In this document: one piece after another, positions 23,101 through 32,484 of the stretch
How positions within the stretch are numbered: position 1 is the first letter of the stretch
How the letters are laid out: every line of letters begins with the position of its first letter
Source of the DNA: Luidia sarsii
Lineage: Eukaryota; Echinodermata; Asteroidea; Paxillosida; Luidiidae
Length of the DNA: 64,000 bases
Assembly (NCBI GenBank): GCA_949987565.1
Contig: OX465121.1
Location: 696,137 to 760,136, forward strand
Direction of reading: 5' to 3'
The notes under the pieces: generated by a model
Databases searched by the model: none
Told to the model about the DNA's origin: nothing
The model's input: the letters and a program-made list of their open reading frames with translations, nothing else
Translations under genes and position numbers: made by a program

Positions 23101-26100
23101 ATCAAAGGTGATGCAGTTAACCAGTTCTCAGCCTAATGTAAGGCCGTGTCCGAAACGGGCTTCCAGAGCTACGGCTACGGCTATTGTCTTCGCATCTCTG
23201 TGTGTTTCCAATGGAGCGAAGATCTAGCCGTAGCTCTAGTCTAGACAACAGATTCGGACACGGCCTAATACATGAACAAAATGCTTCACTTTAATGATCG
23301 AAGTGTAAATATAAGAATCTAAATTATTTCCCCATTTCTCTCTTCAATCTCCCCACTTGATATTTTTTCCCTATTCCCCGCCCCTGTTCTTTGATCTCAC
23401 CTACATGCAGTTTGTCTACAGGCTTTCCTGTCACCCGTGTCCTACGTTTGTTTTCTTGCCACGCTTTGAGAAAGATCCTGCTAGGATGGAAACGTCACTT
23501 CAGGCCCTGTACATTTTTGATTTTGCTTTTGCTTATCTTAAAAGAAGTGCCACTAAATATAACTCCATTTCACTCGTAGATATACACTGACTGTGCTTGC
23601 ATCAGCGCGTCCAATTCAAGCAGCCAACTTGGCTTGAGCGGAGACTACGAACACGTGGCAATAGCCGGCGAATGTCAGCAAGACTGTTCCTCCTTGATCC
23701 CTTTTGTTGTGGCGACAACAATTGCTGCCCTAATCACGACTATCCTTGCCAACCCTGCATTCATGCTGCAACTCAGGTATAATAATCATAGTACTCTCCA
23801 TAATTAGACTGAAGTCCTAATTAATGGAACACCACCTATCGACACAGTGACGGGCTTACCGATTAAAGGCCCAATACAACATTGGGAAGATCGGAAAACA
23901 TCAATGTCCACAGATTTCATTCTAATTTACACAGTTTGTAGATGGTCATGATAGAATCCTCATGTTGAAATCGTACGGTCTGGGATGCTGTACTTCCCTA
24001 TAAATCTTCACTCAACCATCGACAAATAGTTTATTACTTGCAAGTAATAAACCACCGGTATTTCTTACACTACATAATGGTGCAAAAACCGTGACGGTTT
24101 TTTTACCTTTTCCTACTCTCTCAGATCACCATTTGAGCTAAACCCTTCGCAGGATTGCTGGTTTGGGATATTTAATGGTTTAGCACACAAACTGTGGCAA
24201 TCTTTCTACCTTAACCAATGTTGTATAGGGCCTTTAAGATCCAACATTACTAACCTTTTAATTGAAAATCTGACGAATCAGTTACCACTATCCATCCACC
24301 CAGCTAACCAATCTACTGACGGACTGACCGACGACTGCTCAGACACCGCACCGACTTATCAACTAGCCAACTAACCGACAAATCAATCGACCAACCAACC
24401 GATCAACTAACCGACCAAACAACTAACCAGCCAACCAACTAACCGACCAATTAATCACCAACCAACAGATCAACTAACCAACCAAACAACTAACAAACCA
24501 ACCAACTAACCGACCAATCAATCACCAACCAACAGATCAACTAACCAACCAAACAACTAACAAACCAACCAACTAACCGACCAATCAATCACCAACCAAC
24601 AGATCAACTAACCAACCAAACAACTAATCAGCCAACCAACTAACCGACCAATCAATCACCAACCAACAAATCAACTAACCAACCAAACAACTAATCAGCC
24701 AACCAACTAACCGACCAATCAATCACCAACCAACAGATCAACTAACCAACCAAACAACTAATCAGCCAACCAACTAACCGACCAATTAATCACCAACCAA
24801 CAGATCAACTAACCAACCAAACAACTAACAAACCAACCAACTAACCGACCAATCAATCACCAACCAACAGATCAACTAACCAACCAAACAACTAACAAAC
24901 CAACCAACTAACCGACCAATCAATCACCAACCAACAGATCAACTAACCAACCAAACAACTAACAAACCAACCAACTAACCGACTAATCAATCACCAACCA
25001 ACAGATCAACTAACCAACCAAACAACTAACAAACCAACCAACTAACCGACCAATCAATCAGCAACCAACAGATCAACTAACCAACCAAACAACTAACAAA
25101 CCAACCAACTAACCGACCAATCAATCAGCAACCAACAGATCAACTAACCAACCAAACAACTAACAAACCAACCAACTAACCGACCGATCAATCACCAACC
25201 AACAGATCAACTAACCAACCAAACAACTAACAAACCAACCAACTAACCGACCAATCAATCACCAACCAACAGATCAACTAACCAACCAAACAACTAACAA
25301 ACCAACCAACTAACCGACCAATCAATCAGCAACCAACAGATCAACTAACCAACCAAACAACTAACAAACCAACCAACTAACCGACCAATCAATCACCAAC
25401 CAACAGATCAACTAACCAACCAAACAACTAACAAACCAACCAACTAACCGACCAATCAATCACCAACCAACAGATCAACTAACCAACCAAACAACTAACA
25501 AACAAACCAACTAACCGACCAATCGGTTTACCACAGAAACATCGCAGTTAACCAGTTCATCACAAACCGATCTACCAACATTAACCAACCAACTACCGAT
25601 CGACTAACCAATCCCCAGCAGTCCAGCACACATCTTTCTAAGTTGTCAAACAACGTGCGGTTTCTGTACCTCTATATCTACAGATTAGTGGATGATGACG
25701 ACCGCTCTGTTGCCGTAGGGTTTACGTCCATGGCTGTACGAATATTGGGTAAACAAGACACAGTTCATTAAGGAGATATATAACAGAACCGACATATGAC
25801 GCTCAACCAGCGTCGCTGGTACCCCGTTAATTGTGTGGGGACTACACAAGGACGTGTTTTGTAAACCAGCGTAGGTTAGGCTTAGGATGTTATGGTCACG
25901 GTTACGGTTACGGTTAGAGTTAGGGTTGGGTTAGCGTTAGGGATAGAGTTAGGGTTGGGATAAGAATTAGGATTAGGATTAAGGTTAGGGTTAGGGTTAG
26001 GATTAGGGTTGTTTGGGTTAGGGTTAGCAAGGTTAGGGTTACGGTTACAGTTAGGGTCAAACGGGACCAAAGTGCCCAACGTTGCGTGTGTTAGGCCAGC

Positions 26101-27610
26101 AACCACACACGATGCGCCATACGTGTGTAGTGCGCAACCATAGCTCAACCACGGTGGTTGAGTGGCATACGTCTTGACGAATATATGCCTCCATTGCTGG
26201 AGTTTAATTATCAAAGGGAAAGATATGATCTACTTTTCCGTGTGATTTTGGCCATTGGTATACTCCCGCTACTGTAAACCCTTACGGTAATACCATGATA
26301 TTATGATACCCTATGACAATCCCATATGGCAATCCCCTATATATTATGATAATCCCCTATGACAATCCCCAATCCCTATATGATAATCCCCTATGACAAA
26401 CCCCTATGCCAATCCCGTATGATAATTTCCTGAAATATGGGTTTTGGGGTGGTTTTTTTTGCCTTTCTTTCATCTCGTGTTCAGGGTTCATACCGTCACC
26501 CATTTTCTTCGGGGCCGCCATTGAGTCTGCTTGTCTCCTACTCCAGTCGTCTTGTGGCAAGACTGGCAACTGCCTCGTCTACGACTCGGACGCGTTTAGG
26601 TACATCTTCAACGGGCTCATCATTGGCTTGGACGTCCTGGCCTTTGTCATGTTCATCACCTGCTACGTCTTGATAAAGGAGGTACGAACAATCGAGGGCG
26701 CCCTTTGTGTTTTATTGATCGCAGATTGACCCACAGACATAAATTACCTATAGACTGACAGCCATACACACCGCCTATGGAAAACGACGTCAGGATACTG
26801 TAATGGTGACGGCGCCCGACTAAATGTGAAACTATGGGCGGTAGTAGATGAACAATGTGCTCAAACATAATTATGGAGAAATCCCGGAATGATGAATTCA
26901 AACTGGATTTTGTTGATAAAACCATGCTGATTGAGATCAAATACCCTTTTCTTGGATGACTACATACTCCATTACAGATGTTTATTTGCGAGTCAAATAG
27001 CGAATCAAAGTTTGGCCGCCATTTTTCTCGTGGATGGCGGGCCAGTATGCGTAATCTTGCACTGAGTTTGTGACGCGACGAACAAGTTTGCCCGTGGTTT
27101 ATCACGCGTCCTGTAATTACAGTCTAGCGCCCGCTTTTGTCAGTTATAGGTTATCTATGGCCGTTTTCGAAATGAAGGCTTGGCCAGGCATCGTTTCCGT
27201 CTGACAAAACCTGAAAACCCAGGTGCGATTTGTTTCCAAATTTGAATGTTTGCTGCCTTGATAGGTACAGGGTATTCCAAAGAAACTGGGGCCAAACGCT
27301 TGTTTTTAGATGCCTGTGAGTCATAACGTGTAAGAAATAATGACCGAAGCCTAAGCCCGAGCCTAAGCCTTCATTTCGAAAACGGCCATAATCGAAACCT
27401 ATAACAATGTCAATGAAATCGACGCGCATGATAAACCTCGCGCGTTCATCAATTCAATTGACCATTATCATTTCGTTAATGCTTTTTGGTTGTTTCCTGT
27501 TCTGAACATTGCAGGACGTAAAGGAGTCAGTAAATCATGCAGATGGGATCCAGCTGTCCGACTGCAATACCGCAAACACCGAACTAGAACCCCACAGCCC
27601 GACACTTTGA
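13993..27610 (+). CDS. SLCO-like: OATP/SLCO-family organic anion transporter, gene 1 (11 coding exons, 722 aa)
   Basis: Predicted 12-TM solute carrier of the organic anion transporting polypeptide family, which moves amphipathic organic anions across the plasma membrane. Coding exons are 13993-14189, 15368-15650, 16322-16520, 18590-18988, 19881-20045, 22279-22483, 22925-23090, 23580-23776, 25684-25748, 26485-26681 and 27515-27610. Every junction is GT-AG and keeps frame, and the total is 2169 nt. Landmarks in order are TM1, [15 protein letters not shown] (TM3), PLAVTYMDD (after TM4), WLGAWWL (family signature), a ten-cysteine Kazal-like loop, [15 protein letters not shown] and a TM12 exon. 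The ATG is fixed by in-frame TAA codons just upstream, after a splice acceptor at 13961-13963, so a non-coding 5' exon must lie further upstream. The TM6-TM7 loop is unusually long and GC-rich. Family is certain from motifs; the substrate is unknown. Confidence 0.93.
14190..15367 (+). other. Gene 1 intron 1
   Basis: Contains unique AT-rich DNA and the 183-bp Mutator-like fold-back element at 15046-15228. Ends at acceptor CCACACAG. Confidence 0.8.
15046..15228. mobile_element. 183-bp Mutator-like fold-back MITE with perfect 9-bp target duplication
   Basis: Flanked by TTCTCTGAA at 15037-15045 and 15229-15237. Inverted ends of about 46 bp start CGCAGTGGCTGTTGTTACGG and complement each other with few mismatches around a ~90-bp centre. 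A near-identical 183-bp copy is at 48895-49077. Nine-bp duplications with long inverted ends are typical of Mutator-like elements. Confidence 0.88.
15368..15650 (+). CDS. SLCO-like: Gene 1 exon 2: end of TM1, TM2 and TM3
   Basis: Opens with [13 protein letters not shown], the family's conserved STIE-RF element after TM1. TM2 ([18 protein letters not shown]) and the HRPRIVG motif leading into TM3 follow. The entry phase 2 matches exon 1. The exon ends in phase 0 at GTGGGT, an acceptable but weaker donor. Confidence 0.9.
16322..16520 (+). CDS. SLCO-like: Gene 1 exon 3: extracellular loop and TM4
   Basis: Begins ICASEVNAT with two N-glycosylation-type contexts nearby, then TM4 ([20 protein letters not shown]) and the conserved VTYMDD motif. 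It ends in phase 1 with the codon start for G of FVG, at donor GTGAGT. This boundary is identical in position and phase to gene 2 exon 2. Confidence 0.92.
17033..17354. mobile_element. TTAA-flanked inverted-repeat element, type A
   Basis: Carries the family's internal words GTCCACAGATTTACACAGTTTGTAG-like, GGTCTGGGATGCTGTACTT and ACCAAAGTTGTGTATGGCCTTTAA. Its right TTAA (17351-17354) is also the left border of the next element. The left border has drifted to ATAA. Confidence 0.65.
17355..17963. mobile_element. piggyBac-like MITE (609 bp) at TTAA
   Basis: Inverted ends CCCTCAATGTGCC and CCCTCAAAGAGCC lie just inside TTAA on the left and TTAG on the right. CCC termini at TTAA targets are typical of piggyBac. 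The interior is AT-rich with G-runs and C-runs near both ends and no open frame. Confidence 0.6.
18029..18504. mobile_element. TTA-flanked 476-bp MITE with CACTA ends (copy 1)
   Basis: Inverted ends CACTATGAACATCTAAACCG, flanked by TTA at 18026-18028 and 18505-18507. The interior repeats TTTCACGG/CCGTGAAA words. Copy 2 (27715-28185) is almost identical. Termini and 3-bp duplication suit a CACTA (EnSpm/CMC) non-autonomous element; Harbinger (TWA target) is the alternative. Confidence 0.82.
18590..18988 (+). CDS. SLCO-like: Gene 1 exon 4: TM5, OATP signature, TM6 and long GC-rich loop
   Basis: TM5 ([20 protein letters not shown]) is followed by the family signature [11 protein letters not shown] and TM6. 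It then enters a loop of about 55 residues that is very rich in Gly, Glu and Arg ([15 protein letters not shown]). The corresponding loop of gene 2 is shorter and acidic. Codons in the loop are extremely GC-rich, with GGGGAGGCC-type repetition. It ends AKG in phase 1 at GTTCGG, an imperfect donor, so the exact end is slightly uncertain. Confidence 0.87.
18989..19880 (+). other. Gene 1 intron 4 with SINE-related and palindromic repeats
   Basis: Holds a degraded minus-strand tRNA-SINE composite (about 19190-19400) and a head-to-head pair of the GGTCCTGCTAGGATC repeat (19596-19672). Confidence 0.7.
19881..20045 (+). CDS. SLCO-like: Gene 1 exon 5: TM7
   Basis: 165 nt, exactly the length of the homologous gene 2 exon 4, with phase 1 at both ends. 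It encodes [17 protein letters not shown]7 and [12 protein letters not shown], matching the family's segment before TM8. Acceptor CACTTCAG; donor GTAAGA. Confidence 0.92.
20313..21240. repeat. Cluster of inverted-repeat elements in gene 1 intron 5
   Basis: 20340-20480 is an inverted relative of the MITE at 27158-27388 (GGGCTTAGGCTTCGGTC). 20815-21235 is an inverted copy of 26738-27155 (ATAAATAACCTATAGAC end, CGCCATCCACGAGAAAAATGG and TCTGTAATGGAGTATGTA inside). A further partial end with CCTATAGACGG lies at 20490-20560. Confidence 0.65.
21525..22258 (-). pseudogene. L2/CR1-like LINE fragment: reverse transcriptase C-terminus and 3' tail
   Basis: On the minus strand about 205 codons read [84 protein letters not shown] and GPTLWNVF. 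One in-frame TAA lies near 21953. It ends in GGCGCTCTAGAAATGTCCG and a TTA microsatellite, as in L2-clade elements. 5'-truncated and dead. Confidence 0.85.
22279..22483 (+). CDS. SLCO-like: Gene 1 exon 6: TM8 and TM9
   Basis: Encodes [20 protein letters not shown] (TM8 with the family GG-L-KR pattern), [11 protein letters not shown] and TM9, ending at [17 protein letters not shown]. Phase 1 in, phase 2 out at GTAAGA. The acceptor lies only about 20 bp from a LINE fragment and its pyrimidine tract is weak. Confidence 0.92.
22925..23090 (+). CDS. SLCO-like: Gene 1 exon 7: Kazal-like extracellular loop
   Basis: Short exon carrying six cysteines in the pattern C-x3-C-x-C-x7-C-x10-C-x3-C, with PICGSDG and TPCHAGC. 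This is the OATP large extracellular loop between TM9 and TM10, related to Kazal protease-inhibitor domains. Acceptor CCTTCCAG; donor GTAAGC. Enters in phase 2 and leaves in phase 0. Confidence 0.93.
23142..23265. mobile_element. Harbinger-like fold-back MITE (GGCCGTGTCCGAA ends)
   Basis: Inverted ends GGCCGTGTCCGAA, flanked by TAA at 23139-23141 and 23266-23268. TWA duplications and GG termini are typical of PIF/Harbinger. Relatives lie at 28592-28710 and about 43296-43428. Confidence 0.7.
23580..23776 (+). CDS. SLCO-like: Gene 1 exon 8: end of cysteine loop and TM10
   Basis: Supplies cysteines 7-10 (TDCAC and GECQQDC) and then TM10 ([20 protein letters not shown]). It ends with the Arg codon split in phase 2 at donor GTATAA. 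197 nt against 185 nt in gene 2. Confidence 0.92.
23863..24237. mobile_element. TTAA-flanked inverted-repeat element, type A
   Basis: TTAAAGGCCCAATACAACAT at the left and ACCAATGTTGTATAGGGCC plus TTTAA at the right are inverted. Internal words match copies at 55660-56012, 60150-60502 and 61312-61665. Confidence 0.8.
24330..25530 (+). repeat. 67-bp satellite in gene 1 intron 8
   Basis: About 17 tandem copies of a 67-bp unit containing CAACAGATCAACTAACC, AACAACTAACAAACC and GACCAATCAATCAC. Period checked between consecutive CAGAT words. The sense strand is almost free of G and poor in T. The left 100 bp are diverged related motifs. Confidence 0.92.
25684..25748 (+). CDS. SLCO-like: Gene 1 exon 9: small 65-nt exon
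   Basis: Encodes [21 protein letters not shown], the family's conserved stretch entering TM11 (compare RSV-x-ALG-F-R-L in vertebrate OATPs). Found by phase (2 in, 1 out) and by homology to the 62-nt exon 8 of gene 2. Acceptor TATCTACAG; donor GTAAAC. Confidence 0.88.
25876..26070. repeat. Interstitial telomere-like TTAGGG array in gene 1 intron 9
   Basis: Degenerate GGTTAG, GGGTTAG, GGATTAG and GGTTACGG units over about 190 bp on the + strand, including several perfect TTAGGG hexamers. It lies 130 bp after exon 9. Confidence 0.8.
26485..26681 (+). CDS. SLCO-like: Gene 1 exon 10: TM11 loop and TM12
   Basis: Encodes [35 protein letters not shown] and TM12 ([20 protein letters not shown]). It fuses what is two exons in gene 2 (9 and 10). 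Acceptor CGTGTTCAG; phase 0 donor GTACGA. Confidence 0.92.
26738..27155. mobile_element. Inverted-repeat element in gene 1 intron 10 (reverse copy of 20815-21235)
   Basis: Ends ATAAATTACCTATAGACTG and (inverted) ATAGATAACCTATAACTG. The interior matches the intron 5 copy on the opposite strand over roughly 400 bp (CCATTTTTCTCGTGGATGGC, CCATTACAGATG). Confidence 0.68.
27158..27388. mobile_element. 231-bp TA-flanked MITE with perfect inverted ends
   Basis: TGGCCGTTTTCGAAATGAAG and its exact complement form at least 23-bp terminal repeats, with TA on each side. Contains GCCTAAGCCCGAGCCTAAGC. A relative is in intron 5, and 56458-56697 shares a CGGCTTAGGC theme. Confidence 0.72.
27515..27610 (+). 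CDS. SLCO-like: Gene 1 exon 11: cytoplasmic C-terminus and stop
   Basis: 31 codons plus TGA at 27608-27610 after acceptor ACATTGCAG. The tail [17 protein letters not shown] and on to SPTL is hydrophilic and not conserved. A possible AATAAA lies at 28242-28247, which would put a 471-bp MITE in the 3' UTR. Confidence 0.8.
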   Translation, partial: DVKESVNHADGIQLSDCNTANTELEPHSPTL

Positions 27611-27714
27611 TTACGTCTCTCATATGTATACATCGATCATTCAGCCCAAACCAAAATCCTTCCTTTGCGTTACATCCCATTTACTCCACGTGGACCTTGA
27701 CCTCGGCCTCATTA

Positions 27715-28185
27715 CACTATGAACATCTAAACCGTGAAAATAGGGTGAACATGTCATTTAGCCGTGAAAGGAAAATTCACCGTGTTTTCACCCCTATTTC
27801 ATGGCACACAGATAGGCAAGTCATTTTCACGGTATTTTCACCAGTGGTCTCCCAGGCCACATTCCTGGTGGTAAATGGCTAGAGGCAATTATGGCAATCT
27901 GGGAGTGACAGTTACCATACAGGACACCATACTGTACCTCCATGGGGGATGGTGGTCCCTACTGGTAATTGAATAAGCCATCCCTCAAGGCTGGAGCTTG
28001 CCACCCCAGATATTCACGGTTTTTCCACGGTCTCTTTAGTGGCCTGAAGATGTCTTTATCAGGTCAGAAGCGATTACTTTCAAGGTGAAATCACTATAAA
28101 ATGCACCGTGAAATCACAGTGACTTTTTAATTTCACGGCAAAATGACATTTTCACCCCCTTTTCACGGTTTAGATGTTCATAGTG
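27715..28185. mobile_element. TTA-flanked 471-bp MITE with CACTA ends (copy 2)
   Basis: Same ends and flanking TTA (27712-27714, 28186-28188) as 18029-18504, differing by a few substitutions and short indels. It lies about 100 bp past the stop of gene 1 and may be in its 3' UTR. Confidence 0.82.
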
Positions 28186-28240
28186 TTAGTATGCTCGCCC
28201 GCGTAAATTGTTTTCGTAGGAGGGTTAGGGGCAGTTAACT

Positions 28241-28315
28241 TAATAAATGGGCGTGTCGTAATCTTCTTCTGTCGTATTTTTTTTAAAACAATTCGACACG
28301 CCCATTTATGATAAT
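28241..28315. repeat. Hairpin ATAAATGGGCGTGTCG
   Basis: ATAAATGGGCGTGTCG and its complement pair across about 40 bp of T-rich loop. The left arm includes an AATAAA hexamer (28242-28247) that could serve gene 1 polyadenylation. Confidence 0.6.
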
Positions 28316-28591
28316 TTATGATAATTAATTACCCGGATCAAAGTATCCCCTGACAGGCGTATCTGGCTAAATGTGTCCACCGGACAAAAGTACTTGGAAC
28401 AACTGGGTAATTGTGTCCAGGCAGACATATTAAAAGTGGAGGGGGGCAGATTTAAACTTCCCACAGGCATTATTAAAAAAAATTCCCGTACGCCGAACAC
28501 CGAATTTCAAGTTATCTGTAACAGCGCCCTCATTCTTTTGAATGCGTGTCATACTATAATTTGTAATCATAGATGAAATAGAATTATGTAA

Positions 28592-28710
28592 GGTCGTGTC
28601 CGAAATGGGCTTCAAGTGTTACGGCTAGGGCTATTGCCTTCGCATGACCGTGTATTTCCAATAGGGAGAAGACCTAGACCTAGCTCTAGACGCCCGTTTC
28701 GGACACGGTC
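28592..28710. mobile_element. Harbinger-like fold-back MITE, decayed copy
   Basis: Ends GGTCGTGTCCGAAAT and (inverted) GACCGTGTCCGAAAC, related to 23142-23265. The right TAA is lost. Confidence 0.6.
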
Positions 28711-28857
28711 ATAGTCACTTTTCAAAGTTTTTGGTCAAGCCCCAAGACGTACGTTGATTATCATGCTTGGGTTATCATCCGCCTTAGGGGCCTGTGTTAG
28801 ATTTGCCCAGATGTTTTTCAGAATTTTCTTGTTCAATTATCAAAATGGAAAAGAAAA

Positions 28858-29180
28858 CTGAATGGACTGGGACTTGAACCGGAAACTTCTGGTTTGGCTT
28901 ACAAGCACTATAACCATCTGAGCTATCCAGCCCTTAGAGTGGCCCGTTCCCGCTAATAGTCAACTAGTCTTTGTTCATTAAATATAAATTTGACAAGATT
29001 GGAAAAAATCGATGTTCACATATTTCCATCTCTACTTTACACAGTGTGTAGATGGTCATGCTAGAATTCTCATGTTGAAAACTTACGGTCTGGAATGCGG
29101 GTATTTTTTCGAGAAATCTCCACTCAAACACCGAAAATAGTTTTGATCAAAGAGATCAAAACTTCATTTTTCGAACGATT
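28858..29180 (-). repeat. tRNA-SINE copy followed by a truncated TTAA-type element
   Basis: 28858-28975 is a minus-strand SINE (CTGAGCTATCCAGCCC, GGACTTGAACCGG). 28980-29140 carries type A words (GTGTAGATGGTCATGCTAGAA, ACGGTCTGGAATGC). Confidence 0.65.
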
Positions 29181-30685
29181 CGTTGAATGCTGCCCTCTCA
29201 AGATTTGAATTCATATTATCCCATGCCTATCCGCGCTTGGCATCCTAAGACCTATGTCAGCAGTTCGTTATGTGGATTTGTAACACCATTATGTGCATTC
29301 GTTCTTTCCGTTCTGTCGGTTTGTCCCGCCGTTGTGTGTTTTCACTACATGGTCAAGTCATTTAGTCTTGTGTTTGTATTGGTTCCATTCGTTATGTGTG
29401 TTCACCTTTCGGTTACACGGTTCTACTCGGTTCTGTGTAGCATCGTTTGTGTGCTATCACCATGCCCCTCACCAGATCGTCATGAAGTCCTAGGGTGTCA
29501 TTCACGTGACCTTGTTGAAGTTCGAACAGCTTATTTTTAAAACAGGAACACGTGACGTCATCCACTCCTTGATCGCCCTCTGCCGGCAGTTTGAATAATC
29601 TCAGAGTTGCATTTCATTCACTCGATGTGAACGACGAAGGTTATGGTGACCGTTTGAAAACTGATGTATGTGAATATTGAATGACACCAAGACAATAAAC
29701 GCGCGTGCTAAGTCTACACAACATGGTTAAAACAGACCTGAATTTAGAAGGGAAAATAAAACTTCAAATTAGACAAAAGTATAAGACATACAAGTCATGA
29801 GTTAAGAGTGTGATCTGCTGGAGGTATAGTCGACCTCCGGCGTTGCTCTGATCCCCTCAACATAACATATATTAGCATTTTGTTTTTGCCATTTAAAACC
29901 AGTCAGGTCCTCGGCTGATCGTTTGTTTCCACGCGGTAATTCGGAATGAAAACGCATTCACTTCCATTAGTCATGCGTCCTCTCTAATACCGTGTGAAAC
30001 GGCCCGTGACTATTATGAGTAAACGGGTTTGTGTCACTCCGTCATGTTGTTGGTCCTTTTGTCATAGTACCGAGAAATACCGACCAAGCCCATGCACCAT
30101 TAGGAATGAATACGTGATCGATTCTAATCATTGTGCTCTGTAAGACTGTGAGCAATGGCCCGTGACAACCAGTTGAAACAAGTTTGTGGTTCTTTGTCGC
30201 ACATAATTGGTCTTAAAAGTTTGAACATGCACTATCAGAAAACTGCAAACATGTAGGCCTACTGTACCTCACAGTACATGTGGACCTAACTCTCGGAGGT
30301 TTTTAGTTTGTCTAGCTTGTTCACCTTTCTCGGATAATGATATAACATGCAAATTAAGGTACTCGTAAACCAAGTGTGCCTTTCTTAAGTAACCCCAGCT
30401 GGTATTTTGGAAGGATGTTAAAGCACTCTGAGTAGGTTTGTAAAGATTTTATTTTTTTTATTCGTAAGCCCTTTTAAAAACGAGATACAGTGATGGCATT
30501 GATATTATCACTATAACGTGTTGATTCGTGAGAATACGCTTGTACTATGTCAAATATATTTTTGTATTCGGTTGAAAAGGGATCCTTACAGGTAATAAAA
30601 CAATAACTAATTCGTTGAATGAAAAAATAATTCACCTCGTGTTGAGTCTTACTAAAGTAGTGAAAGGTATAAAGGATGTCCCCTA
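29181..30685. other. Intergenic, no gene recognised
   Basis: A 117-codon open frame at 29187-29540 has no recognisable motif and no splice context. The rest is AT-rich unique sequence. Confidence 0.45.
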
Positions 30686-30689
30686 TCTA

Positions 30690-30890
30690 CAAGGCCGCGG
30701 CATGATGGGGTAGGGTGGCCACTTCCTTCCCTCGTCGCCTTTCAACCTTATCCCAGCTCTGAAGAGAGCTAGGTACCCATTCAAGTGCTGGGTGGACAGG
30801 GAGAGTCTCCAAGCACTTGGTCTGAGTGGGATTTGAACCAGCAACCTTCTGAACTGCAGACGAATGCTCTATATAACCGACCACGATCAA
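30690..30890 (-). repeat. Second tRNA-derived SINE type
   Basis: Minus strand has GGTTCAAATCCCACTC (B-box-like) and ATATAGAGCATTCG, with a body containing GCTGGGATAAGGTTG. The layout resembles tRNA SINEs common in marine invertebrates but differs from the family at 9123. Confidence 0.55.
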
Positions 30891-32480
30891 AGGCCTATTG
30901 AAGGGTTTCCCCTGAAATATCCAAGATGGAAACTGATCGTTTACTCAGTAATGCAGCTGAAATATTAATAAGGTTGTTGTTCCATGGGTCACAGATTGGA
31001 TAAGTACTGTCTAAAAGCCCTGCACTGTAAAAAACGAACTCACTTCATGCACGTGCGTGCGCTTGTCAGCTGGTACTTCCTGCACATGATGTGAAAACAT
31101 GAAAATATACTGACATTGGAAATGCATGAGGTGTTACCAATTTTATTTTACAGCGAAGCACCTCAGGTGCCTCAGGTATGATGTAGTACCTGAGGTGCAT
31201 TTGTTATCACCTCACGCACCTGCATGCAAACACAGATATGCACCTACTGCACCTCAAGTGTTGAGGTAACAAAAATATTAACACCTGTGTTAGATATTTG
31301 ACGCATACTGTGCTCTCCCACAAGTGCCTGACGTGCAGTAATTTCTAGAGTGTGTAATACGTGACACAGTGGAATAATTATGTGTGGCAGGACAAATCCG
31401 TTCACATTGTTATGAAGTGCTACTGCTTTTATGATATTTTTTTCTATATAGCCTGATTATTTAATCCTAGCAAGACTTTTCTCAAAGACATTCTTCCTTT
31501 GAGAAATGTCCTGCTAGGATGGAAACGATTTGGTTTTATATTTGCATTTGGGGTCATTTGAGTCAATAATCAGTTTGCAAAACTGTTGGATATCCTCTCT
31601 TGATATCATACCTTTGCTGGGTGTCAGGTTGTGCCTGGTACCAGTGACAATAGGCAGGGAAAGCTGCATGGAGTGATCTGTCAACCACTAAAACGTGCGA
31701 GGAACAGCAACGTGCAGTGTTTACTGCATTGCCCCACGTATCACAATACATCAGCTTACTATCAATGACCCGATGTTCAATGAGGTGACCGCGTTTTGTT
31801 GGATGTGGGGAGGAAAGTCGACCCCAACCAACTTGTGATTTATTTCACCTCAAACGGTACAATAGGTGGCCAGGTTTCTTTCAAAAGCAACCCCGTAATG
31901 GGACCTAGATGTGATATGTACACTGCACCCATGCCTTAAAAGGGGAATGGAACCCACAACATAAAGTTTGCTTATCCGATTGGGTGTTAAAAACAACCTA
32001 CAATTAACTTTGAGTCACTCACGTACGATTTTCATAAAGAGAGAAAAATCATGGAATTGTAGAGCCTCTAGTGGTCGAATTTGTGTTCCTGTACGTAACC
32101 ATCTTTTCGAATGTGCCGCCGCCGATTTTGATAGCATTCTTACAGCTACAACCATTACATTTTGGTGTTTCATTCTTTGACAGTGACATACATGAAAGGT
32201 TCAGCCATGTTTGACGCAAACACACGATGCAAATTATGAACAGTACTCAAAAAGGTCTTCATTTCTCTGCCCAAACCATCACGTTCCATAGTTGCAAAAC
32301 AGTGCTCTTCACGAGCAGAGCCATCTTGCTGTGTACGATGGGCCACGGGAAGGGTTGCATGGAGCACAACGGCAGCCATTACGCGCGAAACTCGACTATG
32401 CACACTGATCTTCACTTGACGACACAGGCTTGTTTTTCGCGCGCTTCCAGACTTCAATACCGGATGTGGTTACGTCAGCT
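30891..32480. other. Intergenic with short palindromes
   Basis: Tandem CACCTCAGGTGC-type palindromes at 31155-31265 and a GGTCCTGCTAGG-type inverted pair at 31465-31530. No gene recognised. Confidence 0.45.
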
Positions 32481-32484
32481 TCCG

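Noticed and set aside
24330..25530. CRISPR-like regular repeat array
   Set aside because: Units are directly contiguous with no unique spacers, within a spliced eukaryotic gene; it is a satellite.
29187..29540. 117-codon open frame with hydrophobic stretches
   Set aside because: No family motif, no signal for splicing, and its start lies near a truncated repeat; chance open frame is more likely.
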